64,000 nucleotides of DNA. It comes from Telmatactis stephensoni (taxonomy: Eukaryota > Cnidaria > Anthozoa > Actiniaria > Isophelliidae). The notes beneath the pieces are model-generated. The model was given only the letters and a program-made list of their open reading frames with translations, searched no databases and had not been told where the DNA came from. Position 1 is the first letter of the stretch. Each line of letters begins with the position of its first letter. The stretch covers positions 248,001 through 312,000 of the forward strand of contig JALIZF010001822.1 of assembly GCA_029948255.1 (NCBI GenBank), given 5' to 3'. The translations under genes and the position numbers were made by a program. Positions 1 through 12,660 of the stretch are shown here, piece after piece.

Positions 1-145
1 AGTATACTTGACCATGTAAATTGCCCCATACTTACTAAGTTAAGTTAACAATAATACTCGAGTGAGTGAGTGAGCGACAGATTTGCTTATTTATGCTTCC
101 AAAATAAAAACTGTTAAGTTAATGAATCAACGTTTTGTTTTACAG

Positions 146-2828
146 CCAGAGCCAGATGACCTGGGTGAAGTGTGTATTTCGCTCTGTTTTCGACCAATCA
201 GCGGTCGCCTTATCGTTACTTTAACAAAAGTACGAGGACTTCCCAAGATGCATCACGATCGTACAGGTAGGTACTACGATGCACACAGAAACCCGTTTTG
301 CGCACAACATTCAATGTCTCATTAATGTACTTACTACTTCTATGTAGTCCATCTGGTGAGGTGGACTTGCAGACACGTGACTATCTGCCTTGGCAAACGA
401 GTACCTGGACGCAGTAAAATGGGACATTAGCATAAGATACTAGAAATACGGCAAATCCAGTAAAATGGTTACAGACACACGATGAGTTTCACTGTCTCCT
501 CCAATGTTGCGCGCAACGTAACGGGAAAAGTTGCAACGTGAGTCAGCCCTTAAGACCACAATACAGAATTGTTTTAGTGAACAATTCAAGTGTTTGCTTA
601 CCAGTCATGAGGCCCATTCATAGCCTCACCCTGACCATAGTTAGCGTATCTTTGTGGTGAGCCATAAAAAGTAGGTCGATTAGCATTACTGTCGTACATG
701 TTCGATACCGGAGCCCAATTCTGTGTCGGTGTATAAGATATTTGTTTTCTTGGCGCCTGCTGTCCAAAGGTGTCGACTTTAGGACCAAAGAGTTTAAGTT
801 GGACACTCAATGCAACATTGTCTGCAGCATCGCGCGCAACACGTAACAGGTGCACCGTGTATCATCTAAGCAATGTTACGCGCAATGCATGCAATGTATG
901 ATGCAGAAGTAGAACTCGATCCTAAACCTACAACTGTTGCGCGCAACATTTGCAAGGGTGGACACACGGTGCAACTGTGTTGCACGCAATATTGCAAGGA
1001 ATGTTGCATGGTGTGTACGTGACTTTACGGGTGTTTCTCAAAGCGCACGTTGTTTACAATTTCTAGAGGAAGAAGTAAACATCAAAATTTTGAATCGATG
1101 TTATAGTAAATCGGTTGCCATAGGTCCAAATAAGGATTCCTCCCTCCCCTCCCTCTACCGGACAAGGGCATGTTATAAAGTCACACAACATGCATATTGT
1201 GACGACTGGTTTAGCTGAACAAATTATAATGTATTTTTATCCGTCTGGACTCGAAACTCGCTAAATATACTGAATGTACAAATTTTGAGTCAAGATGTTT
1301 GTCAGCAAAGATTTACCAGCAATTAAGAATGTACGTGCTTTAAATATAGTGTAGGTTTTGTCAACTGAAGAATCAATAAACTTAGACGTATAAAATTCTA
1401 AAACATCGTTAAAAGAACTTAACTTTAATCCCTCTTCAAGCCTTTGTCAGATTATGCTTAGTACTGTGGATTCCAACCCAAAAAAAGCTTCAGTAATGAT
1501 CATCGATCCAACGAATGAAAATCTATGGATCCAAGCATTAGCATAACGACTCGACGTTACAAAGACCTCGGTGCATAAAAATAATTCTGACGAAAATTTA
1601 ATTATTATTCGAAATCTTGCAAATTAGGTTCTGATTGGTTGCGATATGTCCCCAAGGATTTGGGACTAACCATATTAGGAACACAATGAAACTTCGCCGA
1701 ATAGACTACCCCAATTAGACATTATAATCATTAAGTGTCTAGGTAGCGTAGCGGTCTAAGGTGATATCTAAAGGTATGGATTAGGGTCCGGATATCGTCT
1801 CCCTCCCTGGCCTTCGGGCTAAGACAACTGTAATATGTAGCACCGGGATAGCGTGGATGGGGCCGAAATCTTCATCCGTAACGTAAGTCGATTCGATGTC
1901 TCAGCTTCATAGAATGTCTCGGGAGAATCGTCCCAAAATTTATTTATTTTTTTATTTTTGATAATTCATTAATTTTTCTTACTTTGTGTCCGGGGGGTGC
2001 CTTTTTAGGGGTTACAGGTTCGAGTCCCGTCGACTCCACAATCTTTTTCTTTTTTCTTTTTAGTTTTCTTTCCTTTTTTCTTTCCGTTTCTTTTTTGATA
2101 TCTTGACTGCTTTTGTCACTGGATAAATTTTTCTTTTAAACTTAGTTTTTTTGTATTATCTGATCCGTTTTTAATATTAAAATTAAATCATGCATATTCA
2201 TTATTCGTTCATGAAAAACCAAGGAATCCCATCTGGGAACTTGGATTTGAACAAAATTCAATAAATTTATAAACAAACAAATAAATAAATAAATAAATAC
2301 ACGAATAAATAAATAAACAAATAAATAAATTAATAAATTAATAAATAAATTAATTAATTAATTAATATATGACTAAATAAATGAATGAATAAATAAATAA
2401 ATAAATCGCATGCGCCCTCATAGTGACCATCTTTTGTGAAATACGTCGTACGTCAGTTCGTGTTTGTTTCATTTTCAACCATTTATCTTCTGTTTACAGA
2501 TCCTTATGTCAAGCTTTCGTTGTACTGTGATGGAGTTAGACTCTCCAAAGCTAACACACGAGTCAAAAGAAAAACACTCAACCCAGTTTTCAACGAAAAG
2601 TTCAACTTTAACGTCTCCTCAGACCAGATCTCTCTCACTACAGTTGTCCTCAAAGTTGTTAATCACTATGACGTCACTTATGGAAGTGGAGGTAGCGGAG
2701 GCCTGGGTCAAGTCGTGCTCGGGTATAATTCTCAAGGGTCTGGGCAGGAGCAGTGGAATTCCATGTTGGAGTCACCAAGCAGACATATTGAAAAGTGGCA
2801 TAAGATTTGCAAAGACAACACCATGTAG
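146..2828 (+). CDS. Synaptotagmin-like protein, C-terminal C2B domain (5'-partial gene)
   Basis: Two exons are visible: 146-266 (after a tttacag acceptor, ending at a gtaggt donor) and 2500-2828 (after tgtttacag, ending in TAG). The phases fit: the single G left over from exon 1 joins AT to give the Asp of DPYVK. Together they encode about 149 residues of one C2 domain: LGEVCISLCF, GRLIVTLTKVRGLP, DPYVKLSLYCDG, KTLNPVFNEKFNF, then the C2B-type end EQWNSMLESPSRHIEKWHKI. This is the last domain of a synaptotagmin or synaptotagmin-like membrane-trafficking protein; the N-terminus, membrane anchor and C2A would lie left of the window. Loop 3, normally DYDxxG with calcium-binding aspartates, reads NHYDVTYGSGGSGG, so calcium binding may be weakened, as in atypical synaptotagmins. 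The exact subtype (Syt12/14/16-like or other) cannot be set. Confidence 0.85.
486..1010. repeat. Degenerate MITE-like region rich in GTTGCGCGCAAC motifs (intronic)
   Basis: Within the synaptotagmin-like intron the motif GTTGCGCGCAAC and variants recur near 505, 810-850, 880-900, 930 and 980, partly as inverted repeats. The part at about 930-1010 (GCAAGGGTGGACACACGGTG) matches, in reverse orientation, the 40-bp tandem unit at 52201-52320. This marks a dispersed family, probably a non-autonomous DNA transposon. Exact ends were not resolved. Confidence 0.55.
1737..2040 (+). mobile_element. Possible tRNA-derived SINE (degenerate)
   Basis: GTAGCGTAGCGGTCTAAGG at about 1743 resembles a pol III A box in a tRNA D-arm. 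About 45 bases on, AGGGTCCGGATATCGTCTCC resembles a decayed B box/T-arm (GGGTTCGAATCCCGTCTCC). A second T-arm-like stretch, CAGGTTCGAGTCCCGTCGAC, ends near 2036 and is followed by a T-rich tail. No complete cloverleaf folds, so this is not called a tRNA gene. Confidence 0.4.
2262..2405. repeat. AATA-type simple repeat
   Basis: An almost continuous run of AAAT/AATA tetranucleotides with a few interruptions, in the synaptotagmin-like intron about 95 bases before the last exon. Confidence 0.85.
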
Positions 2829-2846
2829 AGGACGAACACCTTGGGA

Positions 2847-2852
2847 AATAAA
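2847..2852 (+). promoter_or_regulatory. Poly(A) signal candidate of the synaptotagmin-like gene
   Basis: AATAAA lies 19 bases after the TAG stop. That gives an unusually short 3' UTR if used; other A-rich signals lie further downstream. Confidence 0.35.
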
Positions 2853-5800
2853 ACAGAATTAAAACAAATGAAACAATGGAATGACGTTGAATTCAACAAA
2901 ATTAAACTATGAGATAAAGTCGTTGCGTCAATTCTCGTCGACAAGAATGTGCAACCTAAACGAGAGGTTACCGATTCAAGTCCTCTCACAACCATCACTG
3001 AACTTCCCCTTCGTAACTCACTATGACTTGGGTACATCAGTGCAGAACAAGGACAAAGGGAGGGGTACGTAGAGGGCACTCTCTTCCCCTGTAAAAACGC
3101 TTTAGTGAAGCGTCTGTACATCGCCATCTTGCATGTAACCAAAAAAGACGAGGACGCAAAATACAGTGGTTGGGATATACGGTAATTGCAAACACATGGA
3201 AAAGCAAACCGGTGCTCCCCAGCAGAGCTCGGGACTTTGTTAATTGGGTGATTAGTAAAGTCTTGCTTAAAAACTATGTGAAAATCTTACTCGTACCGCA
3301 TATGATAGTTACAAAGTTGTGTTACAGCACGTACAAGCTATGATGGATATCACAGATGAGAGCAAAATGCTGGAATATCCTTCCTCTTTGATTAGCCAAT
3401 AACATCTCGTGTTTATAACGAAATCTTTGATACATGAGGATTATCGTTAAATGAAGCCAGGGGATATATTGGTGTTTATTGTGACAGCTGGAATCCTCCC
3501 TAACTAATGACGATGCAGAATTCGTCATCTCTACAATACAGATTTATCACACCAAAAATTAACGATTAAAAATTGATGAAAAAGCATGAAGGAAAACGGA
3601 CTTTCTCGCTATATCCTTCACTGACTTACACAGCAATGCATTCTCAAAAACATTGCTCGTATGAAAAGAATGATAATAACAGAATGCCTTGGTTGACACC
3701 AAGAGCGTCTCATTGATTTAACAAAACCTTAACTGGTTTTCCTGAACACAGACGTAATCGCAATTGACCAACGCAGACTTCGGTAGTGGAGTATTTAACT
3801 CATACGGCGTGAGAGAAAAGAGAAGTGTGTATGAGGTCTAGCTGAGATCATTGCAGCCGTCCTTTCGGACATGCGTCCATGATCCTTTCACATGGGAGCA
3901 GTTAGCGAAAAGACGGCTATTTTCTCAGGCTACTGTGTGTGATGATGCACTTCCTAACAACTTTGTGCTAAAGGATATTGCCAGTGAAACGTTAATCTAC
4001 TATCTTTGATAATTATAATACTTTTGAATACATATATTGCATATTGCGCAAATTTTATTAAAATAGACAATTAAACGCACAAATAAATAATGAATATTTT
4101 ACTATAGTTTAACCATTCACCGAGATAATATTATATAGAAATATTGGGATTTATATTTTTCTGCTTTTTTCGTTCCTTTTACTAATAATACTACAAGTTT
4201 CATCAGTTTGATGTGAAGTTGTGAAACTTTGTTCAATAAAATTTGAGTCTTTTTTATAATTAAAAGTTTGTTTCATTTTATACTGTAATTGCGCCCAGTA
4301 GAACCATTTGTGTTACTAGCAGTAGTTTCAAACTCCTAGAGATTTGTGGCTCACTATTCTCTATTTTAGAAAAAGTGTCCAAAAGTTCTCGACAAAACTT
4401 TGATAAAGCATGAATTCAAAGCTCGCGCGCGTGAAAGATCTTCGGTGATAATTCTATAAAACAAATAAAAAACTTGTCTCAGCGCTGTGCGGCGTGTCAG
4501 TCCTAAAGCGGTTGAGGATTTAACCCAAGCTAACCAGTAAACTCGTTTACAACAAGTTATCTCATCATTTAACAAGGAAATATGTGGTTTAGCGACTCGT
4601 GACTAATGCAGCCACAACTATGTAATTTGGTAGAAATTCTTGCACGTAGATATATGTGTATTACTGGATAATCTACAAAATACTGATAATCTTATAAAAG
4701 GGGTAGAAGGATATAACTAAAATATCTTCAATGAAAAAAGTTGATTTCATACTGAAAACGTGACTGCGCTTACAACTATCTTAAACTGGTAGTCAGAGTG
4801 ATCTTGATTTTCACGGCACTATTAAAGTCACTCTTTTACTCTGCTTATTCTTATATATTGTTATCTTCATAACATCGATATGAAATATCTAGTGAAAACG
4901 TGAAAACGTTTACTTCAAAACCATGAAAACGTTCACAACTATCTTATAAGTGTAGTCAAAATGATTACTCGAGATTTGTTGTATGTATATTCTTATGTCT
5001 TGTTATCTACATACAATCATTATAAAATATCTATACTAAAAAGTTCATTTTGAAAATACGCTTAAATGTTAATGTGATGTTTAACTCAAAAACTTGACGT
5101 GACTCAGTGCTGGAGAAAATTGCGCTGAAATTGTATATGATATATCTATAACACGATTTAACTTTTTGTACAAATGACTGATGCACAACAATAATTCTAC
5201 TTATTGCTATTATCGTTGCCTTTGTTGGTCTATTTGTCTCAGTAACTACTAACTCTTTTCTCTATAGTAGTGTACAAGTGTTGTATCCTGTGAACGGCGT
5301 CTTTGTTCCTTCTTCTTGGCGTTTTTATCTTTCCACTTAAGTAATCCGACTACAATGTGCAAATACGCTTACTCACCTATCTTTGATGTAGATACTAAAA
5401 GAAAAAAAGAACTACTGTTTTTTTATTTAAAGGAAAGCTGCCATGAACACTTTGCGTAATAGTTTGAAAAAGGCTTAAAATGATGGAATCAGACCCCAGA
5501 ATCATACAATGTATCTATTCACAAAACAAGCGATCTGGAAGAGTTGAGTTTACTTCGTCTTTTCTGAAAAAAAAGTTTTCACAATTAATTAATTGTTCCG
5601 CTGTAAACCACTGTAGAAAGTACTTGTCTGTGAAATCCTCCCTTTATATTTACGTTATTTTGTGTGGTTCTCACAAGCGACGCAAAACGACGAAAGCGTA
5701 AGACGACGCAAAAAGCCCTTCCGTTCTTCTACTTGTGCTTCAAACGTCGTTACTTTTTCAAGTAAGAACACGAGTCAACGTAGCATTTGCGTTGTCTTGC

Positions 5801-7851
5801 GTCGCAGTGAGGCTTAAGACAGTAAAACGAACCTTAATTCGTAGACTACTGCGGTCACTAATCGCTATATGGACAGTTAAAGGATTCTTAACTAAAGAAG
5901 AATATCCCTCCGCCACAAAGTTATAAATCACTGTTGACTCGTATATCATTTATTACCAGAGTTTGTGAAGTTCGCATTTGTTTCTACATTACTGAGTAAA
6001 TATCATAAAAGATTCACATTAATTGGTACCACAACGACAAAACTGAACGCAAAACACAGGAAGGAATTCATTTTGAAGCTTTTTGACAAGTCACTGATCT
6101 GGTGGCCACGTATTTTAGTGGCTTTTATTCACATTTTGTAAGAACTTGAAATTCAAACAAGATATAAATGGAATTTCAATCGATTAACTACATACCATGA
6201 TGAGAAGATGCGCGCGAGGGAGAAAGTCTCTCAAAAACAAGGCACAAAACGAAGCCAAACGAAAGGCCAAAGTTGTTTGTGATTCTGCCGCTCCTTCTGC
6301 TAGAGGGGGGTGGAATTGATACACGACATTCCTGAACCCTTGCCGCAAAATAAACTGATCAACCAAATAAGTTCAAATGAGTGCCGTTTGTTTAATGTTT
6401 GTTTCAATGAAAGTAAAAACATTTTCAGGAAAGACGAGAGTTTGGCCGGAAAGAAAGATCAAAAGCTCAGGGAATGCAACAGGAAATAGGTGAGGGATTA
6501 CTTCATGGGTCCCATTTAAGAATGCTGTGAAATTAAACAACTAAATGAACCAATAACCTGTACGTACAAGTACACGTCGAGAATGACATATGAACGAGAT
6601 GAAAACACTTATGTACGACAGACAGAGGGCTAAAAACTATCAAAGACTATAAATAGAACATGTTACGTAGAACATTCCAAGACGAGAATGACGACATAGC
6701 AACACATGTATTGATAGAAACCACACTAATGTATCAAAATAACGTAATACAAAGGCACGGAGAAACTCCCTAGAATACTGTCATCAGAGTTAATGTAATT
6801 TCCTGGGCGGTATTCAAGCCCACGTGTCGGGCTTAACCTTCTCATCTTACACCAATTAATTCTCTTCAACACACGGTGCATAAACAATCAGAAACAAAAC
6901 CATGAATTTTGTTGTTGACTTAACAAATTTACCTTGAAATTAACTTTACGACGAACACAATAAACCTTAAAGATCGCGCAGCAAAGCGGCGTTCTTTTTA
7001 AGACGAGCGGATTCGATTTATATTCTTGGTTGCTTTGTCGCTTTTCTCTTCCAGTCTTAATCTCCCTCTTAATTGCTAATTTGTTTTGAGATCTAATCAT
7101 CGATGTACTTTATCAAGCCCCAGGAATGTCCTCAATGCGCTTTCCATCAAGTTGTTTTCGAACCTCATTAAATTCGGCAAAAGATTTCCTTAGCGCTTCA
7201 TAACACCTTAAGCCCAAAAAACCATTATGTGGTCTTTTGTGTGTGGAGTTCAGAGCGAAGAGCTTAATGTTGAACGCGGACTGGCGGACGGACCGTACGC
7301 CTGTTGAGTCCATAAAATTAGTTATAATAACAAAAAGAAAGACAACCCCAAACAACTTGAGAACTTATATTTTGGTAAGGAATGCGCTTGACCGGAATCG
7401 ACTGAGAGTTGACAGTTTGTAAATGGAGGGCAGATGGGCCGCCACATTCCTCATTTGCACCGCAAACTCTCAGTCACAAGAGGTCTATCCTCGATTAGAA
7501 TCGGGTGGGGAGTGACAGTCTTTTGACTTGATACTAATGCAAGGCCATTAGTACGCAGCCATCGTGGTTCCATACTGTTAACAAGAGAAAATACAGATCA
7601 CTTGGTGTGGACACACGCTGTATTTTTGTACTGTAAGTATTAAGTCAATAAGTCACCGTGGGTGGCCAAACGGTGCTTTTGAAGCCACAAGAGCGCTTTT
7701 AAGGACGCGTGAAAACTCAGCAGTAGCACTTGACGGACGAGACACGCGCGTGCTGAAGGTCTAGCGACAGCGAAACCGTGTACAGAACCTAGCAAGACAA
7801 CACGCTTCTCGCTGCGAGAACAATAGTTGAAGTCTGCACAGTAATAGTATA
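2853..7851. other. Intergenic spacer between the synaptotagmin-like and forkhead genes
   Basis: About 5 kb of AT-rich DNA. Only short ORFs below 80 codons occur, and none resembles a known protein. It holds one diverged hairpin element (5662-5818, listed separately). The 1-1.5 kb before 7852 presumably contains the forkhead promoter, but no convincing TATA box or initiator could be fixed. Confidence 0.6.
5662..5818. mobile_element. Diverged MITE with GCGACGCAA terminal inverted repeats
   Basis: The left end TGGTTCTCACAAGCGACGCA and the right end TTGCGTCGCAGTGAGGCTTA are imperfect inverted repeats. Both match the better preserved element at 44609-44781 (TGGTTTTCACTAGCGACGCA). It is an older copy of the same family. 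Confidence 0.5.
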
Positions 7852-8748
7852 ATGGAACGTGTGTCAGGGAATTCATTCATTTCCTTTGGATTTGAGAGAT
7901 TGAGATTGGAAGGAGCGAAAGAACTTTGTACAGGAAGCGACTCAAACGACAACATACCGCATCTATCACCTGCCACAAGAAAACAACCTATGAATGACCA
8001 AATACCGATGGTTTACCACCAAGAACCGCGTGTACCCGTTTACTTCTGTCCTTACTCACCAGCTATAAAAAACAGTGAAAACGTGCAAGAGGTGTTAGTG
8101 AACATGACGAGTGCTAGCCCACACAACAAGCCGTACCTGACGGACGATGTTAAACCACCGTTCTCCTACATCGCACTCATTACAATGTCTATACAAGCCT
8201 CTCCGTACAGAATGCGCACGTTAAACGAGATTTACGAGTTCATTATGACAAGGTTTCCATATTTTAGGAAGAATCAGCAAAAATGGCAGAATTCGATCCG
8301 ACACAACCTATCGTTGAACGACTGCTTTGTTAAGGTACCACGCAGTATCTTTGGTAAACCAGGCAAGGGAAATTACTGGACCCTACACCCCTCATGTGGA
8401 GATATGTTTGGTAGTGGAAGCTTTCTTAGAAGACCTAAACGATTCAAGTGTCGATTTCCACAAAGATCCAACGAACCAGCGTTCATTCGTAAAGTTAACT
8501 CGTATCATCATTTCTGCTTGTACGACACTTGGTACAGTCACGGTTTACAACCAAGCTATCGTGAGTACGTGGAACCAATGCCACAAATCGAGTTAACACA
8601 CACTTCAAGTGCTCTAACACCCTCACCATTTTATCCAAGAATAGTGCTTCACAACAACAGCCAAGAAACCACAAGCAACAAGTCACGAAGCTTTTTAATC
8701 GACAACCTTATACCGCGAGCTGATACAAGAGACTGTGACTCTGAATAA
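7852..8748 (+). CDS. Forkhead-box transcription factor (FoxA/B/AB/E-like), intronless
   Basis: A single 298-codon exon. Residues 101-199 form a complete forkhead (winged-helix) domain: [30 protein letters not shown], recognition helix [19 protein letters not shown], wing [19 protein letters not shown], then [12 protein letters not shown]. The protein would bind forkhead sites in nuclear [11 protein letters not shown] and SFLRR resemble FoxB/FoxAB/Fox[12 protein letters not shown] separates it from true FoxB ([11 protein letters not shown]). FoxAB is my best guess for the subclass, with low confidence. Near the C-terminus, residues 281-287 (FLIDNLI) form an EH1-like motif, the kind that recruits Groucho/TLE corepressors, so repression is likely. 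The first ATG at 7852 was chosen because it opens the frame; Met at residue 47 or 53 would still leave the domain intact. A second intronless forkhead gene (FoxB) lies at the right end of the window. Confidence 0.93.
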   Translation: MERVSGNSFISFGFERLRLEGAKELCTGSDSNDNIPHLSPATRKQPMNDQIPMVYHQEPRVPVYFCPYSPAIKNSENVQEVLVNMTSASPHNKPYLTDDVKPPFSYIALITMSIQASPYRMRTLNEIYEFIMTRFPYFRKNQQKWQNSIRHNLSLNDCFVKVPRSIFGKPGKGNYWTLHPSCGDMFGSGSFLRRPKRFKCRFPQRSNEPAFIRKVNSYHHFCLYDTWYSHGLQPSYREYVEPMPQIELTHTSSALTPSPFYPRIVLHNNSQETTSNKSRSFLIDNLIPRADTRDCDSE

Positions 8749-11198
8749 AGACACAATCATAAATATTGAGAAACTTTTTGTACAATGTACGTGTGTGGCA
8801 AGCTAATGATGCTTATGGAGTTTGAAGACATTATCCCTTCGCTAAAACAAAACACAAATGTGTGGTTAGTTGATAAGACGTTTCTTTCTTTGATAGTTCT
8901 TACCATACGCAGAGTAGACGTTTTAGTAGTTGCTAGTTGGTTCGTCAATATTTGTTTTTGATTCTCGAGATCTTTGAACACATTATTTTCACAAATTGTT
9001 AGAACTCTTGTGAATGTCACGATGATTAGATAAGTAATTATATAATTAAAACTATTAGAAGAAAGCTTTGTACTGGACAAAAAACAGACGCTATGATTCT
9101 AATGCCAACTACATTACACAACAATGTAAATTCAAACGATGCACAAGTTTAGGATTCTATTTATATGTAGTTTAGTAAGATTTAGAGTTGTTCATTCATT
9201 CGTTCGTTCGTGCTTTCACGATCTTCTCAGTTTGTTGAAGTTTGATTCGTTGTAGTTTGTTGACATATTGTAGCTACGTTTCTATAAGCTGTGATTTCAA
9301 GTGTAAAAAACGCCCAACAAGATGAGCTGGTCTCAAATTGTACTTTATACATGTTAGATTTTGTTATATTTACTAAATTAAAGAGTAACTATGTAATAAT
9401 CTTGAAGAATTCTTTATTGGTAGTTAGTTTCTTGGCCTACGTACCATCATACGTGGGTTGCCTCCATGACGGATGGGAGTGGCCAGCGTGCAGGAAACTT
9501 TCCTCAGTTAGTTACAAAAATTGATTCTTTTCCCTGATTTTATCGTCATTAATGACGTATGTAGTAGTAAATATGAATATTAGTAATTGTTGGGATAAGA
9601 TAATATCGGTGATAATGCATGGAGTATATCTAAGATGTATTGTTTCTCAGACGAAAGGCACCAGACACTGACACGTAAAAATTCCAGGTACGTTAATAAC
9701 TTTATCAAACAATATATTTATATTTAACCCCTTTGGAGGAATTCCATTACCTTTAGACGGCAGAACTATGCGGAAAATCCTCAGATTTCGAATTAAAGGT
9801 TTTAAGTCGTTAGGGAAGAGATAAGACCAAAATAGCGCTTAACAAACAAGGTTGGTCAAGATTACCGAAGGCAGGAGAGTTTGCTTTATAAGACAGGCCA
9901 AGATTTCATGAGCGCTTAGGGATGTATTCGAGCTAGTAGCAATTGTTATTATTGTCTTACGCCAATAGACCCGTAAAGGCCTAACTCTCCATTTTGCTTT
10001 GTAACTGAGTCTTTTAGGATTTAAAGACAAGAGCAAGAGATATCATTTTGTTTGTTTGTATTACTGGGGTGTTTTTATTGCATTAAGGAACGTGATTTTT
10101 AATCGCACACTGAATACAAGAACCACTTGTTTAAACTATGGAATCTCAAATGAACGACAAAATTTTCCTTCCAAACAGGCAAAGTGTCCACTTAGTTGGT
10201 ACAGGCCAGTTTGACAGAATGACAATTTTTCTTGCAAGCTACTCCCCAAAGAACTCTCCTTACCACTTCGTTTCAATTGTGGTTTTGTGTGATGTTTTCG
10301 GAGTAGCTTTTATTTGTAAAGCATGGATCACAGACACAGACACATCTAGAAGTTAAATCTCTGTAAACTTTGCATGGATATACTGAATGGTTTTCAAGAC
10401 TCGACCCTCAATACAATTGCTTAACGAGTGCAATTTTTATTTGACTGAAACAATTTTTCATAACAAAAGAACACACAACACAAAACACAGAATAGTGTTT
10501 CGACTCTCAATGCCATGGCCATGTAAGTTCGTGGGACTAATAATTTCTCAGTTTTCTGTCTTCGTGTACAAAACACGAGTACTAAAACAAAATAATGCCT
10601 GGTGCAAGTAACCAGGAATTAACTGTGGCCGGACTGTCGGCACATGGTGACTTCAAACTACTTGTAAAAGACAATAAACTCGAGTAAACCTAATTAATAG
10701 AACACTGTGTAAAAGACTTTGTAAGGAACCGACAATGGGTTCTAAATCCGTAACCAAATAAGACTCTACCGACGGCACTAGCAGCGCGACAACGTCAAAT
10801 AAAGAGAGACAAGTATTGATTTGGCTAAAGATAGAACTTTGTGCATTTGTGGCTTTTTCTTAAACACAAAGCGCACATTTAGGCGTGCATAAGAACAGTT
10901 CATTTGCCACCAAGACAAACTGATTGAAATCCAACTAGAAGCTTAAACATGGCCGAACTCGACATCGTTCCCTTAATGCCATCTTTGTCACTTTTGTATA
11001 ACTTGTATATAAGCGACTTTAACCCTGAACATTTTCAAAATAATAGCGGAGTGTATGTGTGCATCAAGAACACTGTTGTATAGTTTTAGTGGTTGCTGAC
11101 GTTTTCCCTGTGCGTTATTCTGAGGTTTTCCCTATGAAAACAGACTTTGTGAAGGGGTGACTTTTCCGGCCTTCACAAAGATGATTGTAAATTAAGAT

Positions 11199-11242
11199 AC
11201 TTTAATTAATGATTACAGATACTTTAATTAATGATTACAGGC
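11199..11242. repeat. 22-bp direct tandem duplication
   Basis: ACTTTAATTAATGATTACAG with its flanking AGAT occurs twice in immediate succession. Too short to classify. Confidence 0.7.
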
Positions 11243-12511
11243 TATTGAACTCAAAACGATGAAGCAAGTTTAACGAAAAAGTCAAATATGCAAGCAAGTT
11301 AGTTTTGTAAGTTGATTTCGATAAGTCTTTACCTTAACACAAGTCTTGTTGATGTTAGGAATTACACATCGATTTGTTTTTTCATAGTTTTACCGATTTA
11401 CAGCTCAAATATATCAATCTTTCTCTGATCTGTTTTTCTTTATCTTCGAAGTCTATAATTCTGCAATCAGAAGGAAATCATGTCTCGACACAACCAGAAA
11501 TATATTACATGGAAAAATTACTGCTCTAAACTTTGAAAATTAAAACCGTGCGCGCTTGGATTATAGTCCTCCGTCCCGTTAGTAAGCTTGTAGATCTTAG
11601 AGAGAATTGATAAACTATCAGCCATTAAACGGAGTTTAACTTGATATACAAAGAAACTTTTTCAACAAGTTTGCGGGATATTTTCCTCGCTATTACAGAC
11701 AACCGCAATTACCGTCCCAGCGCACAACAGCAATACATCAACTCCCCACAAACCATTTAGATCTTATCTTGACAAAAAAAAAACACAACAGTAACCGAAT
11801 CATTTACAGGCAAATTTTTGAAGAGCAACCATATTATGATAGGAATCTCCCGATTAGAAATCCAAACAGACTGTAATAGACAGTAATACTGTTTGGATGG
11901 TCGCGGGTCAGCACTACTTAGCACTCTGTGTGTCCAAACAAACATATTCAAGCTTCATTACTTCACACTTTGACTCATCAGCCATTTCCTCCGCGTAAAC
12001 ATATTGTTTAATTTGGAAAATTACATAAGGAATATGGACTACGGATTTGAGGACAGATCATATCTTGACCATACACCCAAGATAAGATATTGCGCGGTAT
12101 ATTAGTAGCTCATGGTACGATTGCAAATCCTATCATTTTGAACTCTAAATACTTCTAGTAGAAGTGAACTTTAAAATATGTCAATCCGGGTTTTCGTGAA
12201 GATCGGCATACATTTGACTAGAGGAAATGTTGCGGGGATATGAAGCGGAGGACAAGATCCCTCGTGTGCACTACTCAGAATAATCAGACCAGTTCGAATT
12301 CACGGGATTGTCCCACGGACATGCAGATCTTTGTTCCTGCAACAGAATATTTTTAACAAAAATGTGGAGTATATACGAGGAGAATTAGACTATCCTGCAA
12401 CACGTTCCCCGCTTCATGTGTCTGTGATATGAATTTGAGTCGAGCTTAATCCACAAGAAAGTCAAAACGCTGATTGAACATTCAAGTTCCGCTGAATGGT
12501 GTTGCGATTAC

Positions 12512-12660
12512 CGTTGTCGGCCCCTGCTTAGGTAAGAGGATAAACTCAGAGCCTTGTACGTGAGATCAACTTGACCCTCCGAACAGGCTTCGGCATGGTG
12601 AAGGAGCAATAGCACTAGGGAGATGAACAGACCGCTGGGAGCTAGCGTGTCTGTAGTCAT
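12512..12660 (-). CDS. Candidate first exon of a secreted protein (signal peptide)
   Basis: The minus strand reads ATG at 12660 followed by 49 codons, less AT-rich than its surroundings. Residues 11-20 (LFISLVLLLL) form a hydrophobic core, with a plausible cleavage site after HHAEA and then CSEGQVDLTYKAL. The frame reaches CGACAACG, followed by GTAATC, a weak splice donor, just before a stop. It looks like a leader exon, but no downstream exon was found and the product is not recognised. It could also be chance. Confidence 0.25.

Noticed and set aside
2009..2040. tRNA 3' half (GGTTCGAGTCCCG)
   Set aside because: No matching 5' half or acceptor stem within tRNA distance; treated as part of a SINE relic.
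6184..6366. 60-codon minus-strand ORF
   Set aside because: No domain, no splice context and composition like its surroundings.
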